The notes below the pieces were generated by a model. It worked only from the letters and a program-made list of their open reading frames with translations. It did not search any database and had not been told where the DNA came from. Shown here piece after piece: positions 22,984-32,025 of a stretch of 32,025 nucleotides of DNA (its first letter is position 1; each line of letters begins with the position of its first letter). The position numbers and the translations under genes are program-made. The stretch comes from an uncultured Lachnospiraceae bacterium (GTDB taxonomy: Bacteria; Bacillota; Clostridia; Lachnospirales; Lachnospiraceae), in assembly GCA_910580005.1 (NCBI GenBank), contig CAJTXH010000016.1, positions 1 through 32,025 of the forward strand, read 5' to 3'.

Positions 22984-24456
22984 ATGAAGCTGGATGATTT
23001 GCTTAAAAATCTGGAATATACATGTATACAGGGTGGTATAACTAGTGTAGAAGTTTCTGGGATTGTATATGACTCAAGAAAAGCATCAGAAGGGGATTTG
23101 TTTGTATGTATAAGCGGCGCTGTTGCAGACGGCCATAGTTTTGCCAGGGAAGTGGCAGGCAAGGGGGTGTCTGTAATAGTTGCAGAAAAACCTGTTGATG
23201 TGCCTGCTTCTGTAACTGTAATACAGGTAAAAGACAGCCGTATTGCACTTGCAGGGCTTTCAGCAGAATATTTTGGAAACCCTGCAGACGGGCTTGTGAC
23301 TATAGGGATTACAGGCACTAAAGGCAAAACCACAACAACATATATGATACGTTCTGTACTTGAAGCCTCTGGCATAAAAACAGGGTTAATCGGGACTATA
23401 GAAACCATAATAGGTGACAGGCATATACCTTCGTCCAATACCACGCCAGAATCCTATATTATACAAAAAACCTTCAGGGAAATGGTTAATGCAGGCTGTA
23501 GGTGTGTTGTTATGGAAGTTTCATCACAGGGGCTTATGCTGCACAGGACTGGCGGCTTTATATTTGACTATGGCATATTTACAAACCTTGCGCCAGACCA
23601 TATAGGCCCTGCTGAACATAAAGACCTGGCAGATTATATACACTGTAAAAGCCTTTTATTCAGCCAGTGCAGGCATGGCATATTTAATGCTGATGACAGC
23701 CACCTGGATAAAATAATGGAACACCATACATGTGATGTGGAAACATATGGTTTTGGCAGCAATGCAGATTTAAGGGCATCTTCTGCCAGGCTGGAAATGG
23801 AAGATGGGAGGCTTGGCGTTTCTTACCATCTGGACGGACTTGCAGAAATGGATGCAAAAATTAGTATGCCTGGTAAATTTAGTGTATATAATTCCATGAT
23901 AGCTGTTGCAATATGCAAACATTTCAATATTCCAGATGATACAATATTAAAATCACTTTCCCAGGTATGTGTAAAAGGCAGGGTGGAACTGCTGGATGTA
24001 TCACCAAAATTTACAGTAATGATAGATTATGCGCATAATGCAATGAGCCTGGAAAGCCTTTTAGAAACGCTTAATGAATATAAACCAGCAAGGCTTGTAT
24101 GCCTGTTTGGCTGTGGGGGCAACCGTTCCAGGGAAAGGCGTTTTGAAATGGGGGAGGTGTCTTCTAGGATGGCAGGCCTGACAATAGTTACTTCTGATAA
24201 TCCACGTAATGAAGAACCAGAAGCCATAATTGAAGATATTGTAACAGGAGTAAAAAAAGCAGGCGGAGAGTATATTACAATTACTGGCAGGCCGGAGGCA
24301 ATACGCTATGCAATTGAAAATGCCAAAGAAGGTGATGTAATTGTGCTGGCTGGCAAGGGACATGAAGACTACCAGGAAATAAAAGGTAAAAAATACCATA
24401 TGGATGAAAGGGAACTTGTAGCGGACGTTGTGCGTGATGGCAATTTTATCCGCTAA
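22984..24456 (+). CDS. murE: UDP-MurNAc-tripeptide synthetase, mDAP-adding
   Basis: The protein has 490 residues from ATG 22984 with AAGGGG upstream; a GTG at 22963 in frame is less likely. The Mur ligase parts in order are the N-terminal UMAG-binding domain (VYDSRKASEGDLFVCI), the central ATPase with GITGTKGKTTT, and the C-terminal domain with MIDYAHNAMSLE, GCGGNRSRERR and SDNPRNEEP. The DNPR motif marks meso-diaminopimelate specificity, agreeing with dapF next door. It catalyses the third amino-acid addition in cytoplasmic peptidoglycan precursor synthesis. Confidence 0.95.
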   Translation: MKLDDLLKNLEYTCIQGGITSVEVSGIVYDSRKASEGDLFVCISGAVADGHSFAREVAGKGVSVIVAEKPVDVPASVTVIQVKDSRIALAGLSAEYFGNPADGLVTIGITGTKGKTTTTYMIRSVLEASGIKTGLIGTIETIIGDRHIPSSNTTPESYIIQKTFREMVNAGCRCVVMEVSSQGLMLHRTGGFIFDYGIFTNLAPDHIGPAEHKDLADYIHCKSLLFSQCRHGIFNADDSHLDKIMEHHTCDVETYGFGSNADLRASSARLEMEDGRLGVSYHLDGLAEMDAKISMPGKFSVYNSMIAVAICKHFNIPDDTILKSLSQVCVKGRVELLDVSPKFTVMIDYAHNAMSLESLLETLNEYKPARLVCLFGCGGNRSRERRFEMGEVSSRMAGLTIVTSDNPRNEEPEAIIEDIVTGVKKAGGEYITITGRPEAIRYAIENAKEGDVIVLAGKGHEDYQEIKGKKYHMDERELVADVVRDGNFIR

Positions 24457-24486
24457 ATTTTTTACTTTGACAAGAATGGGGGATAT

Positions 24487-26733
24487 ATGATATTTGCTGA
24501 CATAATTCTTGATATATCTGTTAAAAGCCTTGATAAAACATTCCAGTATATTGTGCCTTCATGCCTTGAGGATGAAGTAAAAACAGGCTCACTTGTAACA
24601 GTGCCTTTTGGCAATGGCAACAGGCAGCTTAAAGGCTATGTTATTAATTTAACAGACACGCCAAAGTTTGACCCGGCAAAGACCAAAAGCATTACAGGCA
24701 TTGAAAAAAATGCCGTGCCGGCGGAGTCACACCTGCTTGCCCTGGCAGGCTGGATTAAGGAAAATTATGGTGCATCAATGAATGATGCAATTAAAGCTGT
24801 AATGCCTGTAAAAAAAGAGGTTAAAGAACAGGTTAAGAGGACAGTTTACCCGCTTGTAGGCCGTGAAGAGATGGAAAAACTTGCCGCAGGATTTGAAAAG
24901 AAGCATAATACAGCAAGGGCAAGGGTTTTAAGGTGCTTTGCCAGCCTGGACAGCAGCATATATTATAATGGCATTGATTACAACTATATAACCAAAAACC
25001 TTAAATGCCCTAAATCTGTAATTGACGGCCTGGGGCAGATGGGCATTACCAGTACCAGTTCAGCCAGGCAGTACCGCAACCCTGCAAAACATGAGGCCCC
25101 TGCCAGTACCAGGCATGTCCTTAATGATGAACAGCAGTATATTGCAAGTACAATCCTGTCAGACTATGCAAATGGCATAAGGAAGACTTATTTAATACAT
25201 GGGGTTACAGGCAGCGGTAAAACAGAAGTATATATGGAGATAATTGAGGGTGTGCTTTCATATGGCAGGCAGGTAATTGTGCTTATACCAGAAATTGCCC
25301 TGACATTCCAGACAGTAAACAGATTTTACCAGCGTTTCGGGGAAAGGGTATCAGTTATACACTCAAGGCTTTCAGCAGGAGAACGGTACGACCAGTTCCT
25401 AAGGGCTAAGGAAGGGCTGGTAGATATTATGATTGGGCCACGTTCTGCACTTTTTATGCCATTTAAAAAACTTGGGCTTATAGTGGTGGATGAAGAGCAT
25501 GAAACAAGTTACCAGAGTGAAACGCCGCCAAAATACCATGCAAGGGAAGTGGCAGTACAAAGGGCTGCCATGCTTGGCGCAAGCGTGCTGCTTGGCTCTG
25601 CAACGCCATCCCTTGAAGCATATTATAAAGCACAGACAGGTGCATATGGTCTTTTTAAACTAAAAAAACGTGCCGGCGGTGCGCACCTTCCACAAGTACA
25701 TATAGTGGATTTAAGGGAAGAATTTGAAAATAAAAACTATTCAGTATTCAGCAGTATTTTAAGCATGCTTATAGAAGAACGCCTGCAAAAACATGAACAG
25801 TCAATTATATTTATAAACAGGCGTGGGTATGCAGGCTTTATTTCATGCCGCAAATGCGGCAAGGCAATAGGCTGCCCGCACTGTTCCGTATCGCTTAAGC
25901 CCCATATGCATAATGGCGTTGTTGACAGGATGAAATGCCATTTCTGCGGCTATGAAATACCATTGCCTTCTGCGTGCCCTTCATGTGGTTCTAAATATAT
26001 TGGCACATTTGGCATAGGCACACAGCAGGTTGAAGAAGCAGCGGAAAAACGTTTTCCAGGTGCACGCATATTGCGTATGGATGCTGATACAACAGGCGGC
26101 AAAGACGGGCACAGCAGGATACTCGGGCAGTTTGGCAGAGGTGAAGCGGATATCCTTATAGGCACGCAGATGATAGTAAAAGGGCATGATTTCCCAAATG
26201 TAACACTTGTAGGTATAATTGCCGCTGACCTTTCACTTAATGCTGGCGACTACAGGGCGGCAGAACGCACATACCAGCTTGTGGCACAGGCAGCAGGCAG
26301 GGCAGGCAGGGGCAGCAAAAGCGGTGAAGTTGTGCTGCAGACATACCAGCCATGCCATTACAGCATAGTCCATGCAGCAAACCAGGATTATGAAAGTTTT
26401 TATAACCATGAAATATCTATACGGGAAATGTTGCATTATCCGCCAGTTTCAAATATACTAGGGGTATTAGTGTTTTCTGAAAATGAAGAAAGCGCTTTAA
26501 AGCTTGCTGGAATTATTTCAGAGATAGCAGAGCAGTACCAGACTGTTACAGTGCTAGGCCCGGCAGATGCGCCAGTGGCAAAAGCAAAGGATATTTACCG
26601 CAAAATGGTCTATGGCAAATGCATGGATTATGGCACTCTCTGTTCTGTAAAAGATTATATAGAAGCCTTTAAGGAACAGGATACAGAATTCAGGGACTGT
26701 GGGATTAATTTTGAATTTAACATTAACAGGTAA
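24487..26733 (+). CDS. priA: Primosomal protein N', replication restart helicase PriA
   Basis: The protein has 748 residues with GGGGGA before ATG 24487. The N-terminal 3'-DNA-end-binding domain (FADIILDISVKSLDKTFQYI) leads into a superfamily 2 helicase: Walker A GVTGSGKTE, DEEH box in VVDEEHETSY, GSATPSLE, then the Zn-binding insertion with paired cysteines (CRKCGKAIGCPHC; CHFCGYEIPLPSACPSC), and motifs V and VI (IGTQMIVKGHDFPNV; QAAGRAGRG). It reloads the replisome at stalled forks. It is the first gene of a co-oriented run to the window end. Confidence 0.96.
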   Translation: MIFADIILDISVKSLDKTFQYIVPSCLEDEVKTGSLVTVPFGNGNRQLKGYVINLTDTPKFDPAKTKSITGIEKNAVPAESHLLALAGWIKENYGASMNDAIKAVMPVKKEVKEQVKRTVYPLVGREEMEKLAAGFEKKHNTARARVLRCFASLDSSIYYNGIDYNYITKNLKCPKSVIDGLGQMGITSTSSARQYRNPAKHEAPASTRHVLNDEQQYIASTILSDYANGIRKTYLIHGVTGSGKTEVYMEIIEGVLSYGRQVIVLIPEIALTFQTVNRFYQRFGERVSVIHSRLSAGERYDQFLRAKEGLVDIMIGPRSALFMPFKKLGLIVVDEEHETSYQSETPPKYHAREVAVQRAAMLGASVLLGSATPSLEAYYKAQTGAYGLFKLKKRAGGAHLPQVHIVDLREEFENKNYSVFSSILSMLIEERLQKHEQSIIFINRRGYAGFISCRKCGKAIGCPHCSVSLKPHMHNGVVDRMKCHFCGYEIPLPSACPSCGSKYIGTFGIGTQQVEEAAEKRFPGARILRMDADTTGGKDGHSRILGQFGRGEADILIGTQMIVKGHDFPNVTLVGIIAADLSLNAGDYRAAERTYQLVAQAAGRAGRGSKSGEVVLQTYQPCHYSIVHAANQDYESFYNHEISIREMLHYPPVSNILGVLVFSENEESALKLAGIISEIAEQYQTVTVLGPADAPVAKAKDIYRKMVYGKCMDYGTLCSVKDYIEAFKEQDTEFRDCGINFEFNINR

Positions 26734-26763
26734 GGTTGGAAAACCATTTTATGGAGGATTATT

Positions 26764-27246
26764 ATGGCTATTAGGAAAATAAGGAAAATAGGTGATGAAA
26801 TACTTGAGCATGCTACAAAGCCAGTTAAATTTATGACACCACGCACATCAATTCTTATTGGTGATATGCTTGATACAATGTATGAAGCAGGCGGCGTAGG
26901 GCTGGCGGCTCCACAGGTCGGCGTGCTTAAACAGATTGTGGTAATAGATGTGACAGAAGAAGGAAACAATCCAATAATTCTTATAAACCCTGAAATATTA
27001 GAACTTTCAGGCGAACAGACAGGGCAGGAGGCATGCCTTAGCGTACCAGGCAAATCAGGGGTGGTTACAAGAGCCAATTATGCAAAAGTAAAAGCATATG
27101 ATGAAAATATGAAAGAAATAATTGTAGAAGGCAGGGATTTGCTTGCAAGGGCATTGCAGCATGAAATAGACCACCTTTCAGGAATACTATATGTTTCCAA
27201 GGTAGAAGGAGACCTTGTAGATGCCTCTGCAGAAGAGACAAAGTAA
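26764..27246 (+). CDS. def: Peptide deformylase
   Basis: The protein has 160 residues with GGAGG before ATG 26764, 30 bp after priA. It removes the formyl group from the N-terminal methionine of new proteins. The metal-site motifs are GVGLAAPQVG, EACLSVPG (Ala replaces the usual Gly in EGCLS; the metal Cys is kept) and HEIDHLSG. fmt follows, pairing formylation with deformylation as in most bacteria. Confidence 0.95.
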   Translation: MAIRKIRKIGDEILEHATKPVKFMTPRTSILIGDMLDTMYEAGGVGLAAPQVGVLKQIVVIDVTEEGNNPIILINPEILELSGEQTGQEACLSVPGKSGVVTRANYAKVKAYDENMKEIIVEGRDLLARALQHEIDHLSGILYVSKVEGDLVDASAEETK

Positions 27247-27279
27247 TTTAAAATAACCAGGGTAAAATATAGTGAAAGG

Positions 27280-27308
27280 CAGAAACCTTTTGTTGTCAAG
27301 TGTTTCTG
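27280..27308 (+). other. Hairpin upstream of fmt
   Basis: CAGAAAC (27280-27286) and GTTTCTG (27302-27308) are perfect complements with a 15-nt loop, ending 18 bp before the fmt ATG. The fmt ribosome site is weak (GGATGG at 27308-27313), so the fold could affect its translation. Confidence 0.3.
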
Positions 27309-27326
27309 GATGGTAAATATTGGAAT

Positions 27327-28304
27327 ATGAAGATTATTTTTATGGGTACACCAGATTTTGCGGTTGAAACTTTTAATTGCCTTGTCCACAGCAGGCATGA
27401 AATTGCTGCAGTTGTTACACAGCCAGACAAACCAAAGGGCAGGAGCGGCAAGGCTTCACCACCCCCTGTTAAGGAAGCTGCCCTTAAAGCCATTGGGGAA
27501 ACTGGCAGGGATATTAAGATATTGCAGCCAGCCCGTGCAAAGGAGCAGTGGTTTATTGATGAGCTTAAGGGCATTAACCCTGATGCTATCATAGTAGTTG
27601 CATTTGGCCAGATTTTAACAGCAGATATCCTTTCTATACCTAAGCATGGCTGTATTAATGTACATGCCTCACTGCTTCCAAAGCTGCGTGGTGCTGCCCC
27701 TGTACAGTGGGCTGTCATTAATGGTGACAAGGAAAGCGGCGTTACTATTATGCAGATGGATGAAGGGATTGACACAGGGGATATGCTTCTTGTTAAAAAA
27801 TGTTCCATAAGCCCGGATGAAACAGGCGGAAGCCTTTTTGATAAACTTGCAGGATTTGGCGGCCCTATGGTGCTTGATGTGCTTGATATGGCAGAAAAAG
27901 GCACTTTAAAGCCAGTAAAGCAGGATGAAAGCCAGCATACCTATGTAAAAATATTAAAAAAAGAAACAGGGCATATAGATTTTAACATGCCTGCCATAAA
28001 TATAGAAAGGCTGGTGAGGGGCTTAGACCCATGGCCTGGCACTTTTACACATATCCATGGAAGAATGCTTAAAATCTGGAAAACATTTGTTATTCCTGAA
28101 GAAAAGGCAGCAGAAAACGGGATAGATACAGTGGAAAAAATTCCTGCCGGAACAGTTGCTGCTGCCAGGAAAAATGATATAATTGTAAAAACAGGTGATG
28201 GATATCTTGCAATTACCTCATTGCAGCCGGAAGGCAAAAAAAGAATGGATACAGGTGCATTCCTGAGAGGGTATAAAATAGAAAAGGGAGAACGTTTTGA
28301 ATAA
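27327..28304 (+). CDS. fmt: Methionyl-tRNA formyltransferase
   Basis: The protein has 325 residues from ATG 27327 (MKIIFMGTPDFAV), the typical family start; an in-frame GTG at 27300 would add nine unusual residues. It formylates initiator Met-tRNA using 10-formyl-tetrahydrofolate. The catalytic region includes NVHASLLPKLRGAAPVQW (Asn, His and the SLLP loop) and GDKESGVTIMQMDEGIDTGD, followed by the C-terminal OB-fold tRNA-binding domain from about residue 205. It overlaps rsmB by 8 bp. Confidence 0.95.
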   Translation: MKIIFMGTPDFAVETFNCLVHSRHEIAAVVTQPDKPKGRSGKASPPPVKEAALKAIGETGRDIKILQPARAKEQWFIDELKGINPDAIIVVAFGQILTADILSIPKHGCINVHASLLPKLRGAAPVQWAVINGDKESGVTIMQMDEGIDTGDMLLVKKCSISPDETGGSLFDKLAGFGGPMVLDVLDMAEKGTLKPVKQDESQHTYVKILKKETGHIDFNMPAINIERLVRGLDPWPGTFTHIHGRMLKIWKTFVIPEEKAAENGIDTVEKIPAGTVAAARKNDIIVKTGDGYLAITSLQPEGKKRMDTGAFLRGYKIEKGERFE

Positions 28305-29673
28305 GGACAGCAGCAATATACGTGCATACGCCCTGGATATTATAACAGAAGTCCTGGAAAAAGGTGCGTATGCAGATAAAGCACTCCACAGCGTTTTAGA
28401 CAGTGGTGTTATTCCAGATAACAGGGACAAGGCATTCCTTTCAAGGCTCTGTACAGGGACAGTTGAACGTATTGTTACACTCGATTATATAATTAACTGT
28501 TTTGCAAGCATTAAGGTTAATAAAATGAAACCTGCCATAAGAAATATAATGCGCATGGCTGCATACCAGGTATTTTATATGGAACAAGTGCCTGACAGCG
28601 CTGCCTGCAATGAGGCTGTAAAACTTGCTGTTTTGCGTGGTTTTAAGGGATTAAAAGGTTTTGTCAATGGTGTTCTCAGGGGAATGGTGCGTGGTAAGGA
28701 CAGTATAAAATACCCTTTGCGCAGTAATGGTTTTATTTTATATGCTTCAGTAAAATATTCCATGCCAGAATGGATTGTAGAAAGGTTCTGTAATGAATAT
28801 GGCGCAGAAGTTACAGAAAAAATATTAGATACATTTATAAATGGTGATAAACATCTTACATTAAGATGCAATATTTCCAAAGCAGATGTATCTGGAATAA
28901 CAGGACTGCTTAAAGAAAATGCCAGGGATATAATTATAAATAATGGGAAATTTTTCGGATATGCATTGAAGATTAGCAATTATGGCAGCCTTTCTTTATT
29001 AAGTGCTTTCAGGAATGGGCTTGTCCAGGTACAGGACGAAAGTTCAATGTTGCCTGCTGCCATTGCACGCATTAGTGAAAATAATACAGTTATTGACCTG
29101 TGCGCTGCACCTGGCGGCAAGACACTGCATGTGGCAGATTTGCTAAATGGCACTGGAAAGGTAATTTCTTGTGATATTTCCGCTAAAAAGACAAAACTTA
29201 TATATGATAATATAAAACGGTGCGGGTTTAAAAATATAGAAGTACATGAGAATGATGCACGTATATACAGGCGTGAATGGGACAGCATGGCAGATATTGC
29301 CATTGCTGACCTTCCATGTTCAGGGCTTGGTGTTTCTGGCAAAAAGTGCGATATAAAATATAAGACAAAACCTGGTGATATAGAGGCACTTGCTGCTTTG
29401 CAGAGGGAGATATTAGGCGTGGCAGCAAAGTATGTAAAACCTGGTGGAAGGCTTGTATACAGTACATGTACAATAACACAGGAAGAAAATATAAATAATT
29501 ACAGATGGATATGTGAAAACCTTCCATTTGTAAGTGAGGACATAGAAGAGGTATTGCCTTTATGCTTAAGGGGAAAGACAGGGCATAACGGCTATATACA
29601 GGTGCTTCCGCATATGGCAGGCACAGACGGCTTTTTTGTGGCTTCATTTATTAAAAAAACAGGACGGTGGTAA
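28297..29673 (+). CDS. rsmB: 16S rRNA m5C967 methyltransferase RsmB
   Basis: The protein has 458 residues from TTG 28297, within the end of fmt, with GGGAG 6 bp upstream. The N-terminal NusB-like RNA-binding domain (about 1-140; YADKALHSVL, RNIMRMAAYQVFYM) precedes a Rossmann SAM-dependent methyltransferase: DLCAAPGGKT, the motif IV cysteine in DLPCSGLGVSGKK, and the catalytic cysteine in VYSTCTITQEEN. It methylates a cytosine of 16S rRNA. rlmN begins one base after the stop, so the two are translationally linked. Confidence 0.93.
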   Translation: MNKDSSNIRAYALDIITEVLEKGAYADKALHSVLDSGVIPDNRDKAFLSRLCTGTVERIVTLDYIINCFASIKVNKMKPAIRNIMRMAAYQVFYMEQVPDSAACNEAVKLAVLRGFKGLKGFVNGVLRGMVRGKDSIKYPLRSNGFILYASVKYSMPEWIVERFCNEYGAEVTEKILDTFINGDKHLTLRCNISKADVSGITGLLKENARDIIINNGKFFGYALKISNYGSLSLLSAFRNGLVQVQDESSMLPAAIARISENNTVIDLCAAPGGKTLHVADLLNGTGKVISCDISAKKTKLIYDNIKRCGFKNIEVHENDARIYRREWDSMADIAIADLPCSGLGVSGKKCDIKYKTKPGDIEALAALQREILGVAAKYVKPGGRLVYSTCTITQEENINNYRWICENLPFVSEDIEEVLPLCLRGKTGHNGYIQVLPHMAGTDGFFVASFIKKTGRW

Positions 29674-29674
29674 A

Positions 29675-30748
29675 TTGGCAGAAAGACTTTTAGTGAAAAA
29701 AGATATTAAAAGCCTGGATTTTGATGAGTTAAGGGAATTTATTGAAAGCATTGGTGAGAAAGCGTTCAGGGCAAAGCAGGTTTATGGGTGGATGCACCAG
29801 AAACTTGTGCAGTCATTTGATGAAATGGCAAATATTCCGAAGAACCTGCGTGAACGGCTTTCAGAGGAGTGTTTCATAGAAAGTACATGTATTGCAGGGA
29901 AACAGGTTTCAAAAGATGGTACAACTAAGTTTTTAATGGAACTAGCTGACGGCAATAAGGTTGAAAGCGTGCTTATGAAATACAAACATGGTAACAGCGT
30001 ATGTATTTCCACACAGGCAGGCTGCCGGATGGGATGCAGATTCTGCGCTTCAACAGTTGGAGGGCTTATAAGGAATTTAACTTCTTCTGAAATGCTTGGG
30101 CAGGTATATGAAATACAGCGCACTACAGGGGAGAGGGTTTCAAATGTTATACTTATGGGAATTGGCGAGCCGCTTGATAATTACAGCAATGTTGTTAAAT
30201 TTATAAAAATGCTTTCTGACAACAATGGCATTAACATAAGCCAGCGCAATATAACTCTTTCTACATGTGGTCTGGTGGAAAAACTTAAAGAGCTTGCAGA
30301 TGAAAACTTAACTATAACAGTAGCTGTATCGCTCCATGCGCCTGATGATGTACTGCGCAGGCAGATAATGCCTGTTGCAAATAAATATTCTATATCTGGA
30401 ATAATAGAAGCATGCAGGTATTATATAGAAAAAACTGGCAGAAGGATAACATTTGAATACAGCATGATGGAAGGCATTAATGACAGCAGTGCGCACGCAT
30501 ATAAACTTGCAAGCCTTTTAAAAGGCTTAAACTGCCATGTGAACCTCATACCATTAAACCCTGTAGATGGGCGTATGGGGAAACGTCCGGGCACGGCAGG
30601 CATACAGCAGTTTAAATTAATACTTGAAAAAAAACATATAAATGTTACTATTAGAAGAGAGATGGGCAGTGATATAGATGCTGCCTGTGGTCAGTTACGT
30701 AATAAAGATAAAGGAGGGAAACTACATGAAAGCATATGCGAAAAGTGA
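29675..30748 (+). CDS. rlmN: Dual-specificity RNA methyltransferase RlmN
   Basis: The protein has 357 residues from TTG 29675, one base after the rsmB stop, with GGACGGTGG upstream; the in-frame ATG at 29636 lies inside rsmB. It is a radical SAM enzyme that methylates C2 of adenosine in 23S rRNA (A2503) and some tRNAs. The iron-sulfur motif is CRMGCRFC, with SAM-binding ILMGIGEPLDN and the conserved cysteine in DIDAACGQL that forms the covalent intermediate. Its end overlaps the prpC start by 23 bp. Confidence 0.95.
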   Translation: MAERLLVKKDIKSLDFDELREFIESIGEKAFRAKQVYGWMHQKLVQSFDEMANIPKNLRERLSEECFIESTCIAGKQVSKDGTTKFLMELADGNKVESVLMKYKHGNSVCISTQAGCRMGCRFCASTVGGLIRNLTSSEMLGQVYEIQRTTGERVSNVILMGIGEPLDNYSNVVKFIKMLSDNNGINISQRNITLSTCGLVEKLKELADENLTITVAVSLHAPDDVLRRQIMPVANKYSISGIIEACRYYIEKTGRRITFEYSMMEGINDSSAHAYKLASLLKGLNCHVNLIPLNPVDGRMGKRPGTAGIQQFKLILEKKHINVTIRREMGSDIDAACGQLRNKDKGGKLHESICEK

Positions 30749-31448
30749 TGTTGGAAGAAAACGTTCAATGAACCAGGATTATTTCTATTGCAATAACAGC
30801 CCAGTTGGTAGTTTCCAGAACCTGTTGATAGTTGCAGACGGAATGGGAGGCCATAAGGCTGGCGACCACGCCTCTAAGCTTTGCGTAGATAATATAGTAA
30901 AGTCAGTGGCAGAAAGCAGGCACAGTACACCTGTTACAGTAATGAATGAAGCTGTTATGGACGCTAACAGCGCTGTTTACAAGGAAGCAATGGAAAACCC
31001 GCAGTTTAAAGGGATGGGAACTACCATAGTGGCATGTACACTGCAGGACAGGACTTTATATATAGCCAATATAGGGGATTCACGCTTATACTTAATTAAT
31101 GATGAAATAAAGCAGATTACATGTGACCATTCACTTGTAGAAGAAATGGTTAAAAATGGAAACATAACAGAAAGCGAAGCAAGAATCCACCCACAGAAAA
31201 ACATTATAACGAGAGCTCTTGGAATAGAAGAAGAAGTAAGGGCAGATTATTTTGAGATATCAGTAAAGACATCAGATATTGTACTTATGTGTACAGACGG
31301 GCTTACTAACATGATTGAGGATGATGATATTGAATATATTGTGAAACACAGCAGTTCTATACAGAAGGCTGTTAATTCACTTATTGCCAAGGCTAATGAA
31401 AACGGAGGCTATGATAATATTACAGTAGTTCTTGCAGAAATAGATTAA
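30726..31448 (+). CDS. prpC: PP2C-type Ser/Thr protein phosphatase (Stp/PrpC)
   Basis: The protein has 240 residues from ATG 30726, with AAGGAGGG upstream; the in-frame codon at 30678 is inside rlmN and lacks a site. It has the PP2C metal-binding motifs MNQDYF, VADGMGGHKAGD, GMGTTIVAC, IGDSRLYLI, CTDGLTNMI and GGYDNITVV. It dephosphorylates targets of the kinase encoded next, opposing it in control of cell-wall synthesis and germination-like responses. The co-oriented phosphatase-kinase order is the standard Firmicute arrangement. Confidence 0.95.
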   Translation: MKAYAKSDVGRKRSMNQDYFYCNNSPVGSFQNLLIVADGMGGHKAGDHASKLCVDNIVKSVAESRHSTPVTVMNEAVMDANSAVYKEAMENPQFKGMGTTIVACTLQDRTLYIANIGDSRLYLINDEIKQITCDHSLVEEMVKNGNITESEARIHPQKNIITRALGIEEEVRADYFEISVKTSDIVLMCTDGLTNMIEDDDIEYIVKHSSSIQKAVNSLIAKANENGGYDNITVVLAEID

Positions 31449-31479
31449 ATAATGCCAGCATGGCAGAATGGAGGATGCA

Positions 31480-32025
31480 ATGGTTAGTCCGGGAATGATG
31501 ATAAGCGAAAGATATGAGATTATCGATAAAGTTGGTTCCGGCGGGATGGCAGATGTATATAAAGCAAAATGCCACCGCTTAAACAGATTTGTTGCTATAA
31601 AAATTTTAAAGCAGGAATACAGCAGTGATGCAAAGTTTGTGACCAAATTCAGGGGAGAAGCCCAATCTGTTGCAGGTCTTTCACACCCTAATATTGTAAA
31701 TGTCTACGATGTTGGTGATGATGACGGGCTGCATTATATAGTAATGGAGCTTGTAGAGGGTATTACCCTTAAAAAGTTTATTGAAAAAAAAGGCAAGCTT
31801 GATGTTAAAGAGGCAACAGGTATTGGAATACAGATTGCACAGGGAATGGAAGCGGCGCATGCGAGCCATATTATACACAGGGACATTAAACCGCAGAATA
31901 TTATTATTTCAAAAGAGGGAAAAGTAAAGGTAACAGACTTTGGCATTGCAAAAGCTGCTACTTCAAATACAATTACATCTAATGCAATGGGATCAGTACA
32001 TTATATAAGCCCTGAGCAGGCAAGG
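31480..32025 (+). CDS. prkC: PASTA-type Ser/Thr kinase, N-terminal part only (PrkC)
   Basis: The frame is open from ATG 31480 (GGAGG upstream) to the window end, giving 182 residues. It contains most of a Hanks-type kinase: the glycine loop VGSGGMADVYKAK, the lysine in VAIKIL, the catalytic loop HRDIKPQN, DFG in VTDFGIAKA, and the activation-segment end GSVHYISPEQAR. The membrane span and extracellular PASTA repeats expected in PrkC would lie beyond the window. The call is based on the kinase domain and on the neighbouring phosphatase. Confidence 0.93.
   Translation, partial: MVSPGMMISERYEIIDKVGSGGMADVYKAKCHRLNRFVAIKILKQEYSSDAKFVTKFRGEAQSVAGLSHPNIVNVYDVGDDDGLHYIVMELVEGITLKKFIEKKGKLDVKEATGIGIQIAQGMEAAHASHIIHRDIKPQNIIISKEGKVKVTDFGIAKAATSNTITSNAMGSVHYISPEQAR

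Noticed and set aside
22872..23444. 190-residue minus-strand frame over dapF-murE
   Set aside because: Antisense to two well-identified genes, with no start signal.
27296..27904. 202-residue minus-strand frame over fmt
   Set aside because: Low-complexity Ser/Pro/Ile composition, antisense to fmt.

Overview
The window looks like a low-GC Clostridia chromosome, most likely Lachnospiraceae. This is an inference from gene order (ruvA-ruvB; priA-def-fmt-rsmB-rlmN-prpC-prkC), the mDAP-type MurE beside dapF, frequent TTG/GTG starts and strong AGGAGG-type ribosome sites. It reads as three blocks.

Block 1 (31-8703) is an accessory segment bounded by an exact 21-bp direct repeat. The left copy lies inside the last codons of a gene cut by the window edge. 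The right copy reads in the same frame and is followed at once by a stop, as expected when an element inserts at the 3' end of a gene and exchanges its last codons. The segment carries a large P-loop GTPase-like protein with an integrase-like N-terminal DNA-binding domain, a small Cys-rich protein, a two-subunit ABC exporter, and a GntR/YtrA-type repressor with an ABC-2 transporter. No recombinase is visible. Two promoters in it share 11-bp-phased copies of TGNNACAAC.

Block 2 (8821-15546) is a same-strand cluster: RNA ligase RtcB, two paralogous TPR-like proteins, an HSP90-family chaperone, and a third paralog. All catalytic motifs of RtcB and of the HSP90 ATPase are present. The paralogs share a C-x2-C-x3-NTE motif, a GR[AG]LR[VI]YKKHWK motif and an FPLY[NS]EENIY motif. 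I do not recognise this combination as a named system. It is the best candidate in the window for an undescribed one: RNA repair coupled to a chaperone with dedicated TPR-like partners.

Block 3 (15551-32025) is mostly housekeeping: a DnaQ/YprB-type exonuclease, divergent from a cardiolipin synthase through promoters that share one palindromic -35 box; a small Zn-ribbon/HTH protein; ruvAB; a convergent CgeB-like glycosyltransferase; dapF-murE; priA-def-fmt-rsmB-rlmN; and the Ser/Thr phosphatase and kinase pair prpC-prkC, the kinase being cut by the window end. I saw no rRNA, tRNA, CRISPR array or insertion sequence.
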